49,921 nt of DNA. It comes from Acidobacteriota bacterium (GTDB lineage: Bacteria > Acidobacteriota > UBA4820 > DSQY01). The stretch spans positions 1 to 49,921 of the forward strand of contig JAJYLT010000028.1 of NCBI GenBank assembly GCA_021787565.1, in the 5' to 3' direction. The stretch's first letter is position 1; each line of letters opens with the position of its first letter. Shown one piece after another: positions 49,894-49,921 of the stretch. The translations under genes were made by a program, and so were the position numbers. The notes below the pieces were generated by a model. That model made no database searches. It was not told the DNA's origin and saw only the letters and a program-made list of their open reading frames with translations.

Positions 49894-49921
49894 ACAAAGG
49901 GACGGGGTGCGTACCCATCCT

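Overview
The window is a GC-rich (roughly two-thirds G+C), gene-dense piece of a Gram-negative bacterial chromosome. It encodes an outer-membrane toolkit (BamA, a Skp-like chaperone, the Lol exporter, LpxD/FabZ/LpxA, an ADP-heptose-type nucleotidyltransferase), a sulfatase-fold protein fused to TPRs, MglA/MglB, and a dnaX-ybaB-recR block. Together with the archaeal/bacterial-type NfnAB-like redox operon this points to Acidobacteriota (Holophagae- or Thermoanaerobaculia-like), but that is inference from gene content only. No transposase, prophage or CRISPR array was seen.

Layout. 1-4.2 kb (minus): mfd (cut by the window edge), a heptose-phosphate adenylyltransferase and a periplasmic-binding lipoprotein, overlapping by 4 nt. 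4.4-6.4 kb: sulfatase-fold/TPR protein, then a 350-bp spacer with a REP-like inverted repeat. 6.7-11.9 kb: an SDR and a metallo-beta-lactamase-fold hydrolase on the minus strand, then thpR-plsY-gpsA (two TTG starts) and a small lipoprotein. 11.9-17.6 kb: rsgA divergent from an NfnA-NfnB/GltA-GXGXG-moaA operon, and a HIT protein. 18-21 kb: an NtrC-type regulator and a DegP/HtrA protease behind a sigma-54 promoter. 21.1-35.4 kb: a long envelope-biogenesis run, lysS-lolC-lolD-clpC-bamA-skp-lpxD-fabZ-lpxA-GnnA-like-serine hydrolase-TonB-like. 35.4-37.4 kb: a noncoding-rich region with two sigma-54-driven candidate small RNAs, a ferritin-like gene, and tRNA-Gly(GCC) followed by about 3.3 tandem 242-bp repeats that each carry the tRNA 3' end. 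37.5-43.5 kb: cPGS-like GTPase-arcC-argF, recA, hemL. 43.7-49.9 kb: radC, comEA, a pseudopilin-like gene, mglB-mglA, recR, ybaB, dnaX and the small SRP RNA.

The most novel part is 35.44-35.74 kb. Two paralogous units each consist of a near-consensus -24/-12 (sigma-54) promoter, a C-rich anti-Shine-Dalgarno-like box (CCTCCCT-CCAT-CCTCC pattern) at identical spacing, and a Rho-independent terminator that directly abuts the box. Each would make an RNA of about 50-60 nt. A third sigma-54 promoter drives the NtrC-type regulator/HtrA operon 17 kb upstream. Together they suggest an envelope-stress regulon in which a sigma-54 activator induces a periplasmic protease and sibling RNAs that could repress translation. 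The second notable structure is the tRNA-Gly tail repeat, which resembles in architecture the E. coli tyrT/rtT repeats but is unrelated in sequence as far as can be judged by eye.
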